64,000 nucleotides of DNA from JBPOFY01 sp051252415 (GTDB taxonomy: Bacteria; Verrucomicrobiota; Verrucomicrobiia; Opitutales; Coraliomargaritaceae). The notes under the pieces are model-generated. The model did not search any database and was not told the origin of the DNA. It saw only the letters and a program-made list of their open reading frames with translations. The position numbers and the translations under genes are program-made. Of this stretch, positions 24,493-32,642 are shown in pieces. The DNA lies in the NCBI GenBank assembly GCA_051252415.1, contig JBPOGA010000019.1:7486-71485 (forward strand), in the 5' to 3' direction. The stretch's first letter is position 1. The number at the start of each line of letters is the position of its first letter.

Positions 24493-25845
24493 GGGTTTGA
24501 GCCCAAACTTTTCAAAAAACGGCAGCCATGACTCATTTGGAGGTGGACCTAAATGTGTCAGATATTTCTTAGCGTTGCGCACATTTTCTAAGCCAAAGCG
24601 TTGATGCGCCTGGCTTGCATGGCTTAATTTAAGCGAGCTTCTGGTTGTCTCTAAATTGATCCAAATATCTGGGTATTCTTTAGAAATTTGTTCAACAATT
24701 TCGATTTGTGAGAGCTGATCTTGGCATACGATATAGTTGTCTGGTAAGTCACCGAAGTGCTTCTCGATTATCTCAGGCTTATGCGAGCCAATCAGTTTGA
24801 TCGAGTAATCTGGTCGCGCTTGATTGATGGCCTGTAATACTTTGGGTAAGTCGCGAAAATCGGCTTCATCTGTAGGCAAATAGAGCCAGAGCGCCAACAT
24901 CGGTTTCAATGGCTTACCCTCGCGATAGCTGGCTTCTAGTTCGAGACGATTGCGTTTCGATTTTAAATGAAATCTACGTTTTGGATTCTGTGGTGAACCC
25001 CAGCGATCGTGTAACCAAAGCCAGTCTGCGCAATGATCATCCGAACTTCCGAGATAGCTTTCGAGCCAATCGTTTGCAGCTATTGTTACATGAATGGGGT
25101 GATCGCCTGTGCTAATTTCCTCAATGCAAATACGCCCTCGGAGGAAACCAATGCGTTCTGGATAAATGACATGGCACGGCACGTTCTTTTTGTGCGCCAA
25201 CAATCCTGGGAGTTCAGATGAAGAGGCAATGCGATTAAAGAAATGAATCATAGAACCTTTACCAGCTGCATTTTGATCAAATAGGATGCCAACCACGTTT
25301 CCCTCTTCGAGTCTTCGTAGTGCTTGATTGTATCCATTGCGCCGTGACAAAAGTTCTACCCCAAATCGACTTCTGGAATTTGTGACCCATTCATTTAGCT
25401 TAGGGTCGTTCAGTGGGCGGAATATGACACTCGCCTTGTTTTTGAGTGTCGGGAAATGGATCGGTGCAGCATTGACTAATTCGGAAAGTGTAAAGTGTGG
25501 AGTGAGTGTGATCGCGGCACCATTTCGTTGTATGTCTTCGGCCTTTTTCAGTGTAGCTTCGTCGGGTGCTTCAAACATACTTTTTGCACGCTTCTCGGAG
25601 ATTGTTGGCAGAATAATTACTGACAGTGCCATTTCAACTAGGCGGCGACAGTGCTCTTTAAAGATGCTTACGCGTTGAGCTTCGGTTTTTTGAGGGAAGC
25701 AATGATGTAGGTTTCGAAGCGCGACAGTTCTACGCGCGGGTAGTGCGTGATAAATTATGCAGCCAAAGACATTACAGATCAGCTTTAAGAAACAGATGGG
25801 CATCCACGAGAGGATGTGGCTTAGTGCTTTAACTATGTATATCAT
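24490..25845 (-). CDS. LpxL/HtrB-like acyltransferase with a residual half GT9 domain
   Basis: The 451-residue product is a paralogue of the LpxL-WaaF fusion. Residues 1 to about 300 are the acyltransferase: HFTLSELVNA (HX4E), VIFRPLNDPKLNEW, GILFDQNAAGKGSMIHFF and WLWLHDRWG. From about 315 a GT9-like stretch remains (LPKVLQAINQARPDYSIKLIG aligns with the fusion's LPVLRAIRKGRPDFEITLIG), but the protein ends after about 135 residues, without the donor-binding half and with a degenerate N-terminal motif. The present stop comes from the adjoining mobile element. Before insertion the frame would have read on with IEIKASIDTPESK to a stop at 24245-24247. It is the third gene of a minus-strand set after two YrbL genes. 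Confidence 0.85.
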   Translation of the reverse strand: MIYIVKALSHILSWMPICFLKLICNVFGCIIYHALPARRTVALRNLHHCFPQKTEAQRVSIFKEHCRRLVEMALSVIILPTISEKRAKSMFEAPDEATLKKAEDIQRNGAAITLTPHFTLSELVNAAPIHFPTLKNKASVIFRPLNDPKLNEWVTNSRSRFGVELLSRRNGYNQALRRLEEGNVVGILFDQNAAGKGSMIHFFNRIASSSELPGLLAHKKNVPCHVIYPERIGFLRGRICIEEISTGDHPIHVTIAANDWLESYLGSSDDHCADWLWLHDRWGSPQNPKRRFHLKSKRNRLELEASYREGKPLKPMLALWLYLPTDEADFRDLPKVLQAINQARPDYSIKLIGSHKPEIIEKHFGDLPDNYIVCQDQLSQIEIVEQISKEYPDIWINLETTRSSLKLSHASQAHQRFGLENVRNAKKYLTHLGPPPNESWLPFFEKFGLKP

Positions 25846-25863
25846 GACGAGCTGATGTGCAGA

Positions 25864-26538
25864 TCACTGGAATGCGGCTCCCTTGCCTTTGAGTGCATTT
25901 CCTTTCGAAATCTCTTTTAGGTGTTTGTCGACCTGTCGTTGCATGCGCTTGCGACGGCCATCTAGTTTCTTATTCCTTAGTGAAGTGATCATTTTGCTGA
26001 AGGGTAGAAAGTCGGAAGATCCAAAGCCATCAATTTGTAGAATACGTAGCCTGCCTGTTTCATCAACGCGTTGCACCATTAGATTGTGAGGGAATGGGTC
26101 GCGCACGATCAGTCTTCGCTCTTTAAGGAATGCCCAAAACTCATCTATGGCTGCGGCACATTCTGGTGTGACTTCACAGTGCTCCCATAAGTAACTTTTA
26201 AGTGTGTGCGATAGTGTTCCATCGAAATCGCGAATTAGGTCGGCAACTAGACCATCACCTAAATTGGTTTCGACTAAGTCATAAACACGCGGGAAATGCC
26301 TCGAATGATCCTCGCCTAGCTTGGATTCTAGTTTCTTCAATTCGATCCACTCACTTAAGTTTTCATCATAATTACGACGTCTGCGAATGGCACGTAAAGG
26401 ATCTTTGAGGCGACGTTCGATCGTCTGCCATGGCTCATGTAGCACCTTAATGCACAAAGCATTGTTCTCTGGATGTTGATAGCAACTCCGGTGTCCGCCT
26501 TTAGCGATGAGTGCAGATTCTTCGATGTGATAGTGCAT
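25864..26538 (-). CDS. YrbL-family kinase-fold protein
   Basis: The 224-residue protein belongs to the PhoP-network YrbL family, which has a protein-kinase-like fold. A glycine-rich start (IAKGGHRSCYQHPEN), a beta-3 lysine (ALCIKVLHEP), the family core NLGDGLVADLIRDFDGTLS, a catalytic-type loop (IVRDPFPHNLMVQ) and a DFG-like ILQIDGFGSSDFL are visible. The biochemical activity of YrbL is not established to my knowledge. Two paralogues lie in the window (26564-27328 and 31775-32473). It is 19 bp upstream of the acyltransferase gene. Phosphorylation of a glycan is the inference from context. Confidence 0.85.
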   Translation of the reverse strand: MHYHIEESALIAKGGHRSCYQHPENNALCIKVLHEPWQTIERRLKDPLRAIRRRRNYDENLSEWIELKKLESKLGEDHSRHFPRVYDLVETNLGDGLVADLIRDFDGTLSHTLKSYLWEHCEVTPECAAAIDEFWAFLKERRLIVRDPFPHNLMVQRVDETGRLRILQIDGFGSSDFLPFSKMITSLRNKKLDGRRKRMQRQVDKHLKEISKGNALKGKGAAFQ

Positions 26539-26563
26539 GGTCAGTGAAGAATGTAATCTAGGC

Positions 26564-27328
26564 TTAGAGGTGGCGGTTTAGGCTTTCTAGTCTGGCTTTG
26601 GGGTCATTTTCCGATTTACGACGGATGACTTCATTCAAGCGTTGATCTAGCTTATCGAAACGATCTTGCGTTTTTTGCTTCGAAGCAACGCCTAGTAGTG
26701 AAGATTTCGGTTTTCGGCCATAGCCGTCGATGATGATAATGTTGGCGGTTTCTGCAGTTTGTCGAACTACCAGATTGTGGGGTAATATGTCGCGCGAGCG
26801 GGGCGGGGCAGTCATCCAATCTGTTTTGAAATTTTCGAGTGCTTTAGCTATGCGTTCATCTATGCCGTTGTTCCAGACGTAAAGCTCCAAGGTCAGTGAA
26901 ATAAGGCCGTCTTCATCACGAATAAGTTCCATTGCATGTGCTGTGCCGAGGTCTGTATCAACCATACCATATGTTTTCGGCAGATGACGGCAAATGGCCG
27001 CAGGGAACGCATCAAAATGTCTTTTCAAAGATGCATACTCTTGTTGGTTTTCATCGAAAAATGCGACTGGGCGTAGATTAGCTGGAAAAGATTTACGCTG
27101 ACGCCTCAGTTCTGGAGAGCGATCAGCTTGATGCACTTTTAGGCATACATTAGAGTCTTTGGGACTGACAAAGCATAGCCGATTACCCCCTTTGCTGAAG
27201 GGCTTAAGGTCGCTTAATTGTATCTGCGTTGTGTTCACGTTCCGACTATACCATATTCGCAGTTCGCTGAGGTCAACTTTAAGGCTTGAGGCTAATTCGG
27301 GCAGCTTTACCGTGATTTTTAATGTCAT
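26564..27328 (-). CDS. YrbL-family kinase-fold protein
   Basis: The second YrbL paralogue has the same motif series: FSKGGNRLCFVSPKDSN, VCLKVHQAD, DLGTAHAMELIRDEDGLIS, SRDILPHNLVVR and IIIIDGYGRKPKS. At 254 residues from the ATG at 27328 it is the longest of the three. That start overlaps the divergent gene's ATG by 7 bp. A GTG at 27238 would give an N-terminus closer in length to the other two and leave room for a promoter. The next YrbL gene follows after 25 bp, and then the acyltransferase gene. Confidence 0.82.
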   Translation of the reverse strand: MTLKITVKLPELASSLKVDLSELRIWYSRNVNTTQIQLSDLKPFSKGGNRLCFVSPKDSNVCLKVHQADRSPELRRQRKSFPANLRPVAFFDENQQEYASLKRHFDAFPAAICRHLPKTYGMVDTDLGTAHAMELIRDEDGLISLTLELYVWNNGIDERIAKALENFKTDWMTAPPRSRDILPHNLVVRQTAETANIIIIDGYGRKPKSSLLGVASKQKTQDRFDKLDQRLNEVIRRKSENDPKARLESLNRHL

Positions 27329-28200
27329 CTGCTCTTAATTCGGCCCATCGCACATGCCTGCGTATCGCAGGAGGCAAGTCTCGTTGGCACCAGCGTTATT
27401 ACCGGCCTTCGGTCAATGTCGTGCGAAGTTCATCGAAGCTTATTTTTGAAGAGAATGGCTTTGTGTTGGAAGCATTTCCACTCGAAGTCTTTGAGCAGAA
27501 GTTTTCGGGGCGCTTAAATATTTTGTTGGCTGGGCCATCTGCGAAAGCGATTGAGGATACGTCTCTACTGTTTAAGCATCCACTCATGTGTGTGAGTGGT
27601 TCACCGCAATTACTTGGCGATGAGACTCCAAAATTTGATATATATCACGTTAATGACGCGACCTTCGTAAAAGCCCGCCTAGATAACTTTCTAAAATTTT
27701 CAGAGTTAGCGGAATGGACAGTCATCGATTATCGAATTATGTTCGAGTTAATGAGGCTGGCTCCAGAGCGGTTATCTAAGAAAACCAAGTTTGTGGTATT
27801 TGATAGTTGGGCGTATCCGCTTCATTTGCCGTTGGGGAAGATTCAGGAGTTAGCAAAGCCGCCGAAACATAAGGGGATTTATTGCTCCAATGATTTAAGT
27901 CTCGGCCTCGCGGTTGCAGGCACTGTTGCATATACGGCTGGACAGATTGCATGGTTGTCTGGTTTTGATTCCGCATATTATTACGGGATGGATCTCACCA
28001 ACTCTGGGCATGCCTATGAAGATAAGAATCCGCAGGTTCAAATGATGGACAAAGCCTATGCGAACTTCATTGAACCGGGTTTTGAATTGTTGAATCGTGA
28101 GGCGAAGGCAACAGGCTTTCATTTTTTCAATTGTAACCCTAATTCTCGACTACCGGATACTGTGATACAACATATCGACACGAAGCAATCGCTGCTATAG
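27322..28200 (+). CDS. WaaZ/RfaZ-like LPS core biosynthesis protein
   Basis: The 292-residue protein resembles enterobacterial WaaZ, which is involved in adding a third Kdo to the inner core. Supporting stretches are NILLAGPSAKAIEDT (the GPS signature shared with DUF115-type proteins), FDIYHVNDATFVKARLDNF, CSNDLSLGLAVAGTVAYTAG and FFNCNPNSRLPDTVI near the end. The match is from memory of the family and should be checked. It starts a plus-strand set with a sulfotransferase (23 bp later) and a glycosyltransferase. Its ATG overlaps the start of the divergent YrbL gene, so one of these starts may be internal. Confidence 0.6.
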   Translation: MSSALNSAHRTCLRIAGGKSRWHQRYYRPSVNVVRSSSKLIFEENGFVLEAFPLEVFEQKFSGRLNILLAGPSAKAIEDTSLLFKHPLMCVSGSPQLLGDETPKFDIYHVNDATFVKARLDNFLKFSELAEWTVIDYRIMFELMRLAPERLSKKTKFVVFDSWAYPLHLPLGKIQELAKPPKHKGIYCSNDLSLGLAVAGTVAYTAGQIAWLSGFDSAYYYGMDLTNSGHAYEDKNPQVQMMDKAYANFIEPGFELLNREAKATGFHFFNCNPNSRLPDTVIQHIDTKQSLL

Positions 28201-28222
28201 CTTGAATCTACAGCAACTACCC

Positions 28223-29092
28223 ATGGACAGATCAAAATTTAAACGCAAAAAAAAGACGCTGTATTCACGTTTAGTGACTCCGAAGTTGAAGCGAAAGATT
28301 CGTATGCCCTTTGCTCGAATGACTGCGAGTCAGCGACAAATGCCTGGCTATATTGTCATAGGAACGCACAAAGGCGGCACTTCCTCCATTCAGAGCTATT
28401 TAGTGCAACATCCACAGCTGATAGGTGGCACGCATAAGGAAGTGCATTTCTTTGATTACCAATATCATAAGGGGGAGAACTTTTATCGGAGTATCTTCCC
28501 TCGCAGTAAAGATCTCGCTCCTGGGACACTTACGGGTGATGCGACTCCACTCTACATGGTGCATCCACTGGTGCCTGCACGTGTGAAAGAATTAGTGCCT
28601 GATGCAAAGTTTATCGTGCTGTTACGTGATCCAGTAAATCGCTCGATTTCGCACTACTACCACCAAGTGCGCCGCGGTCGCGAGAATTTATCCATTGAAG
28701 AAGGTTTTGCGGCTGAAGCCGAACGCATTGGACCTGATAAGAAGCGCTTGGAAGCAGGTGAGGAATTTAAAGTGGAAGGATTTCGTCGTTTTTCGTATGT
28801 CGAGCGGAGCTTGTATGCGGATCAACTTGAACGCTGGTTTGAGCATTTTCCGAAAGAACAGTTCTTTATCGATACGAGCGAGCGTTTCTATGCAGACACT
28901 GAAAATTTCTTAATGGATGTCTTTAGTTTCCTTGGCGTGGATCCAGATTTCAAAGTGCCAGATCTTCAGCCGCGAAACGTCGGCATGCCACGCGATGATG
29001 ATCCAGAAATGCGCGCCAAGCTGAAAGCGTTTTTTGAGCCACACAATAAACGCTTAGAGGAGATGCTCGGACGTAAGTTCGATTGGCAGTAG
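28223..29092 (+). CDS. Sulfotransferase, heparan-sulfate/NDST type
   Basis: This enzyme of about 289 residues transfers sulfate from PAPS to a glycan. The 5'-phosphosulfate loop is IVIGTHKGGTSSIQSYL and the 3'-phosphate site is FIVLLRDPVNRSISHYYHQ, with KEVHFFD between them as in NDST and 3-OST relatives. The basic N-terminus (FKRKKKTLYSRLVTPKLKRK) is not a signal peptide. The ATG at 28223 is preferred to a TTG at 28202. It lies between the WaaZ-like gene and a glycosyltransferase gene, so a sulfated LPS or surface polysaccharide is the likely product. Confidence 0.88.
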   Translation: MDRSKFKRKKKTLYSRLVTPKLKRKIRMPFARMTASQRQMPGYIVIGTHKGGTSSIQSYLVQHPQLIGGTHKEVHFFDYQYHKGENFYRSIFPRSKDLAPGTLTGDATPLYMVHPLVPARVKELVPDAKFIVLLRDPVNRSISHYYHQVRRGRENLSIEEGFAAEAERIGPDKKRLEAGEEFKVEGFRRFSYVERSLYADQLERWFEHFPKEQFFIDTSERFYADTENFLMDVFSFLGVDPDFKVPDLQPRNVGMPRDDDPEMRAKLKAFFEPHNKRLEEMLGRKFDWQ

Positions 29093-29110
29093 AATGCATC
29101 TATTTCGGCT

Positions 29111-30130
29111 ATGAGAATTTTACAAGTAGGCTACGCGCAAACACGTCGATGGGGGAAAGCTCGAGTTAGCACAGAGCATAAACTCTATAATGGCTTGGTT
29201 CGGAACCATCATAATACATTACACTTTAGCGATCGCGATGTGGCCTCGTTTCTTGCTCCATTTGGTTGGCGCGATCTGGGTAAGGGGAAATCGAACCGCA
29301 AGCTGCTTGAGGTAGTCGATAATTTTCAGCCAGAGATGATACTGCTGGGCCATTGTGACATTATAACGAATGAAACGATTGAGGAGTTACGCAAGCTTGC
29401 CCCTCAAGTGCGTATCGCGTATCGAAACGTAGATCCATTGTTCGTTCCGCACAATGTGGAGGCGATAAAGCGTCGCATTGGCACGGTAGATACCATTTTC
29501 GTGACGACAGCAGGCAAAGGTTTAGATCAATTTCGAGATGATCGTGCGACACTGCATTATATGCCAAATCCAACGGACTTGGCAGTTGAGTATTTGAGTA
29601 ACGCCGAGCGCGAAGACCTCGATTACGACATCTTTTTCTGCGGTAATAGTAACGAGCATACAGATCGCAAGAAGACGGTCGTCTCACTCAAAGAATCTCT
29701 TGATGCCAGTGATATTGTTTTCAAAACTTTCGGCTATTTCGATGAACCCAATGTCTGGGGCCGAGATTACGATGCTGTGTTAGCTCGCAGCAAAATGGGC
29801 TTGAATCTAAACCGGCAAGAGGGCGACTTTCTCTATACATCCGCGCGTCTAGCGCAGTTGATGGGGAATGGAATTGTGCCAGTAATTAATCGTGCCAGTC
29901 GTATGGAGGAATTGATCCCCGAAGACTTGGCACTGTATTTTAATTCCGATGCCGAACTACTTAAAAAAGTTCATGCGATGAAAGCCGATGACGCGCAACG
30001 ACGTGCAATTGCTGCTGCAGGACAAGCCTTCTACCGTGAGCATTTTTGCAGTGAACGTGTGGCCCAATATATTGTTGAACGCACAATGGCAGTGCCGTTT
30101 AGCCACGACTATATTTGGTCGGAGTATTAA
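29111..30130 (+). CDS. Glycosyltransferase, GT4/CgeB-like
   Basis: The 339-residue protein has a GT-B layout. The first half (RILQVGYAQTRRWGKARVS, FQPEMILLGHCDIITN, VRIAYRNVDPLFVPHN) is a Rossmann-like domain. The second half has DYDIFFCGNSNEHTDRKK, KMGLNLNRQEGDFLYTSARL and NGIVPVINRASRMEELIPED, the pattern of CgeB/Glyco_trans_1_2 enzymes. It follows the sulfotransferase by 18 bp. Donor and acceptor are unknown. Confidence 0.8.
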   Translation: MRILQVGYAQTRRWGKARVSTEHKLYNGLVRNHHNTLHFSDRDVASFLAPFGWRDLGKGKSNRKLLEVVDNFQPEMILLGHCDIITNETIEELRKLAPQVRIAYRNVDPLFVPHNVEAIKRRIGTVDTIFVTTAGKGLDQFRDDRATLHYMPNPTDLAVEYLSNAEREDLDYDIFFCGNSNEHTDRKKTVVSLKESLDASDIVFKTFGYFDEPNVWGRDYDAVLARSKMGLNLNRQEGDFLYTSARLAQLMGNGIVPVINRASRMEELIPEDLALYFNSDAELLKKVHAMKADDAQRRAIAAAGQAFYREHFCSERVAQYIVERTMAVPFSHDYIWSEY

Positions 30131-30162
30131 TCAGACCAATGCTTTGGGTTTATGAGGTGATT

Positions 30163-30960
30163 TTAGCGATAGCTGAAAGGACACTCCATTTCGGAAAGTG
30201 CTCGTTCGCAGTAGGCGATATCCTCTTCGTTTAAATAGTCGGCATAGCCGCCAATTTTCCCTTTTCGAACCTTAAAAGACTCGGGGTCATTTTTATCTCC
30301 GGGTCGTAGTTTTTTATTTTTAAGACTATTCTGAGCCTCCATTTTTTTCATACTCTCGAAGGAGGCAAACTCGATGGCATCTTGAATTTCCGCATCGCTG
30401 ACCTTGTCGGCACCGAGATAATTCAGCGCGGTGCGTAGCGATTCGTTTGGTGATTCGTGCATGTCTTCGTAGCGAAGTAGGGTAAAGCTCTCTGGCACGC
30501 CTTTGTTTTCATTCCAGATCTGGTAGTAGCGAATGATTTTACGAATACCATGTGTGTCGCTACGTAGAAAAGTGTGTATGTCGCCCTCATAGCGAGATTT
30601 ACGGCGAGTGGCCTGGAAAAAGCAGGAGACGACTACATCGCGAGGGTCACGGACGAGTAAAAGGACATGCTTACCTGCGTATTGCTTTCGGTCTTGAGTA
30701 AAATCATTGAGGTCGCGGCCTTCGGAGTTCGAAGTTTCATCGTGTGAGAAGCCGACTGGGGGCAGGCCTGCCGCGAGGCACATGGTTTTCTCGTCAAAAA
30801 TTTGATCCTCATTCAATCCATAGTGCTGTGTGAAAATACGTCCAATCATCACACGTAGCCATGTACGACCACTTTTGGGGTAGGAGATTACCCAGTTCTG
30901 TGTGTCAGATTGTGTGTCTTTATCCTTTGGGGATCGTTGAAAGAATTGGCGTATACGCAT
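30163..30960 (-). CDS. Sulfotransferase family 1
   Basis: The 265-residue PAPS-dependent sulfotransferase has the 5'-PSB motif WVISYPKSGRTWLRVMIG, the 3'-PB motif LLLVRDPRDVVVSCFFQ, and a C-terminal RKGKIGGYADYL that matches the RKGxxGxW signature closely. It differs in class from the NDST-like enzyme at 28223: this one resembles the cytosolic, small-acceptor family. It ends a minus-strand set (YrbL, methyltransferase, sulfotransferase) and converges on the glycosyltransferase at 29111. Confidence 0.9.
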   Translation of the reverse strand: MRIRQFFQRSPKDKDTQSDTQNWVISYPKSGRTWLRVMIGRIFTQHYGLNEDQIFDEKTMCLAAGLPPVGFSHDETSNSEGRDLNDFTQDRKQYAGKHVLLLVRDPRDVVVSCFFQATRRKSRYEGDIHTFLRSDTHGIRKIIRYYQIWNENKGVPESFTLLRYEDMHESPNESLRTALNYLGADKVSDAEIQDAIEFASFESMKKMEAQNSLKNKKLRPGDKNDPESFKVRKGKIGGYADYLNEEDIAYCERALSEMECPFSYR

Positions 30961-31023
30961 TTATGTAGGCTAGGAGTTATATCGGGTTCAGTAAAGGCTA
31001 CACTGTGAGCTCCGAAGCTTCGA

Positions 31024-31683
31024 CTAGAGGTTTTCTGCGCTCTTACTTTTGCGCTTCTGTTTAATTTTCCAGACTAGTTTACGCAGTCCTCTACGCTTTT
31101 TATTTTTCCTCTGAAGCCTTAAGGCTCTACGTAGTTCGCCAATTCCCTGAATCGCGTAGGCATAGCAGGATGGCCAAGTTGTAATGATCGTATCCTCACC
31201 CTCGTCGATGTAGGCGATCTCACTGTCAGGGAAATGCTTATTGATTGCGGTCAACCACGCATCTGCATTTTGAACGGTGCAGTGTGCATTAGTGCCATCA
31301 GGTAAGACTTTACCAGCTAAGCGGGTGGAAATATTGAAAAACACTTTATCGCCGGATCGGCGTATATCTTCGAGAACATCGTCCACATCGCTAGTGGGAA
31401 TATGTTCCATAACATCGGTGTTGACGATTAAATCGTATTGGCCTTCTGGGCGTTCGCTAAAATCGGGCATAGCAGGGTCGTAACGGTCCCATTTTAAAGA
31501 GTCATTGCTGCAAATTTCAATCAAGTTTGATTTTCCACAGCCATATTCGAGCACTGTATTGGGCTGTAACTCTTGCATGCAAAGCCGTATTTGTAAGGCG
31601 AAATTGCTAGCTGTGGCACCAAAACTAGAAGTTTGATGGATTTCTTTATAGTGCTGTATCAGCTGGTGGTTTTGGATGGCCAT
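31024..31683 (-). CDS. SAM-dependent methyltransferase, class I
   Basis: The 219-residue enzyme has motif I in TVLEYGCGKSNLIEIC, a motif-II-like acidic residue in KWDRYDPAMPDF, and VNTDVMEHIPTSDVDDVL, as in glycan and small-molecule methyltransferases. The C-terminal 30 residues are strongly basic (RLQRKNKKRRGLRKLVWKIK), possibly for membrane or LPS contact. It sits between a YrbL gene and a sulfotransferase gene on the same strand. The methylated substrate is not evident. Confidence 0.82.
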   Translation of the reverse strand: MAIQNHQLIQHYKEIHQTSSFGATASNFALQIRLCMQELQPNTVLEYGCGKSNLIEICSNDSLKWDRYDPAMPDFSERPEGQYDLIVNTDVMEHIPTSDVDDVLEDIRRSGDKVFFNISTRLAGKVLPDGTNAHCTVQNADAWLTAINKHFPDSEIAYIDEGEDTIITTWPSCYAYAIQGIGELRRALRLQRKNKKRRGLRKLVWKIKQKRKSKSAENL

Positions 31684-31774
31684 GTTATTTGCTTCTCAGA
31701 GCATTGTTAAACTACTTGGTAGTATTCATTTAAAAGTTCTTGATCTAAAGTAATGTAGGCAAGATTAACGAGGC

Positions 31775-32473
31775 TTACCGCTTCAGTAGTAGCCCATTCT
31801 GCTTTGCGGGGATGCCGCGTTCCTTATTCTCCTGCGCACGGGATAGGCCTTTGAGTAGTCGGTCAATTTTCCGATCGATACGTTTGTGGGCAGACTGCTT
31901 CAAGATCGGGTTGAGAAAGGCTCCACGCCCTAGGCCATCGATGACTACAGCACGCAGTGAACCATCTTCTTGTTGCTGGAGGGCCATATTATGTGGAAAC
32001 GGGTCTCGAAAAAGGATAAGGTGTTTTGAGAGGAAACTGCGTAGAACCTTTACTGCATCTTTGACGTCTGTGCCAAGACCATAGGTCAGAGTGTATTCTT
32101 TACCTGAAAGTGAAATCTGGCCATCCGGATCGCGGATTAACTCACAGACCAAGCCAGGGCCCAAATCGGTGGCGACTATATCATGGATTTCTGGAAAGTG
32201 TGCTGTTGCCTGCGTGCCCAATTTAGCGCGCAAATTTAAGCCAATGTTTAGGTCGAGTATGTTCTCATCATAATATGCTATTGGGCGAAGGCGCTTCCAC
32301 CACGGATCTACACTACGTAGCATGGCTGGCTGTTTGTCCTCACGGGCAACTTTGATGCATAGGTTTGTATCATCCGGATGAAAGTAGCAGGCTCGTCGGC
32401 CGCCAATAGCAAAGGGAGATGCTTTTTGGAGAGAGATCATTCGTTTATATACTAACATGTTGCTAGTAGTCAT
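31775..32473 (-). CDS. YrbL-family kinase-fold protein
   Basis: The third YrbL paralogue has 232 residues from the ATG at 32473; ATGs at 32458 and 32440 are alternatives. Motifs are FAIGGRRACYFHPDDTN, LCIKVAREDKQ, DLGPGLVCELIRDPDGQIS, LFRDPFPHNMALQ and AVVIDGLGRGAFL. It is clearly related to the two copies at 25.9-27.3 kb, with a similarly basic C-terminus. It leads the set YrbL-methyltransferase-sulfotransferase. Confidence 0.85.
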   Translation of the reverse strand: MTTSNMLVYKRMISLQKASPFAIGGRRACYFHPDDTNLCIKVAREDKQPAMLRSVDPWWKRLRPIAYYDENILDLNIGLNLRAKLGTQATAHFPEIHDIVATDLGPGLVCELIRDPDGQISLSGKEYTLTYGLGTDVKDAVKVLRSFLSKHLILFRDPFPHNMALQQQEDGSLRAVVIDGLGRGAFLNPILKQSAHKRIDRKIDRLLKGLSRAQENKERGIPAKQNGLLLKR

Positions 32474-32642
32474 CTGCGTAAAGATTTAAGCATTGTCGTT
32501 GTATGAATTATCCAAGACCGTAAATGATACTATTTGATAGCCATGATTGTATTACATGGCTGCTCTGTTTATGGAAATTCTACAAGTAACCGATTGATTT
32601 CACCTAAGATGTATTCTGAATTTGTGTAGGTCTGTGTTAAAA

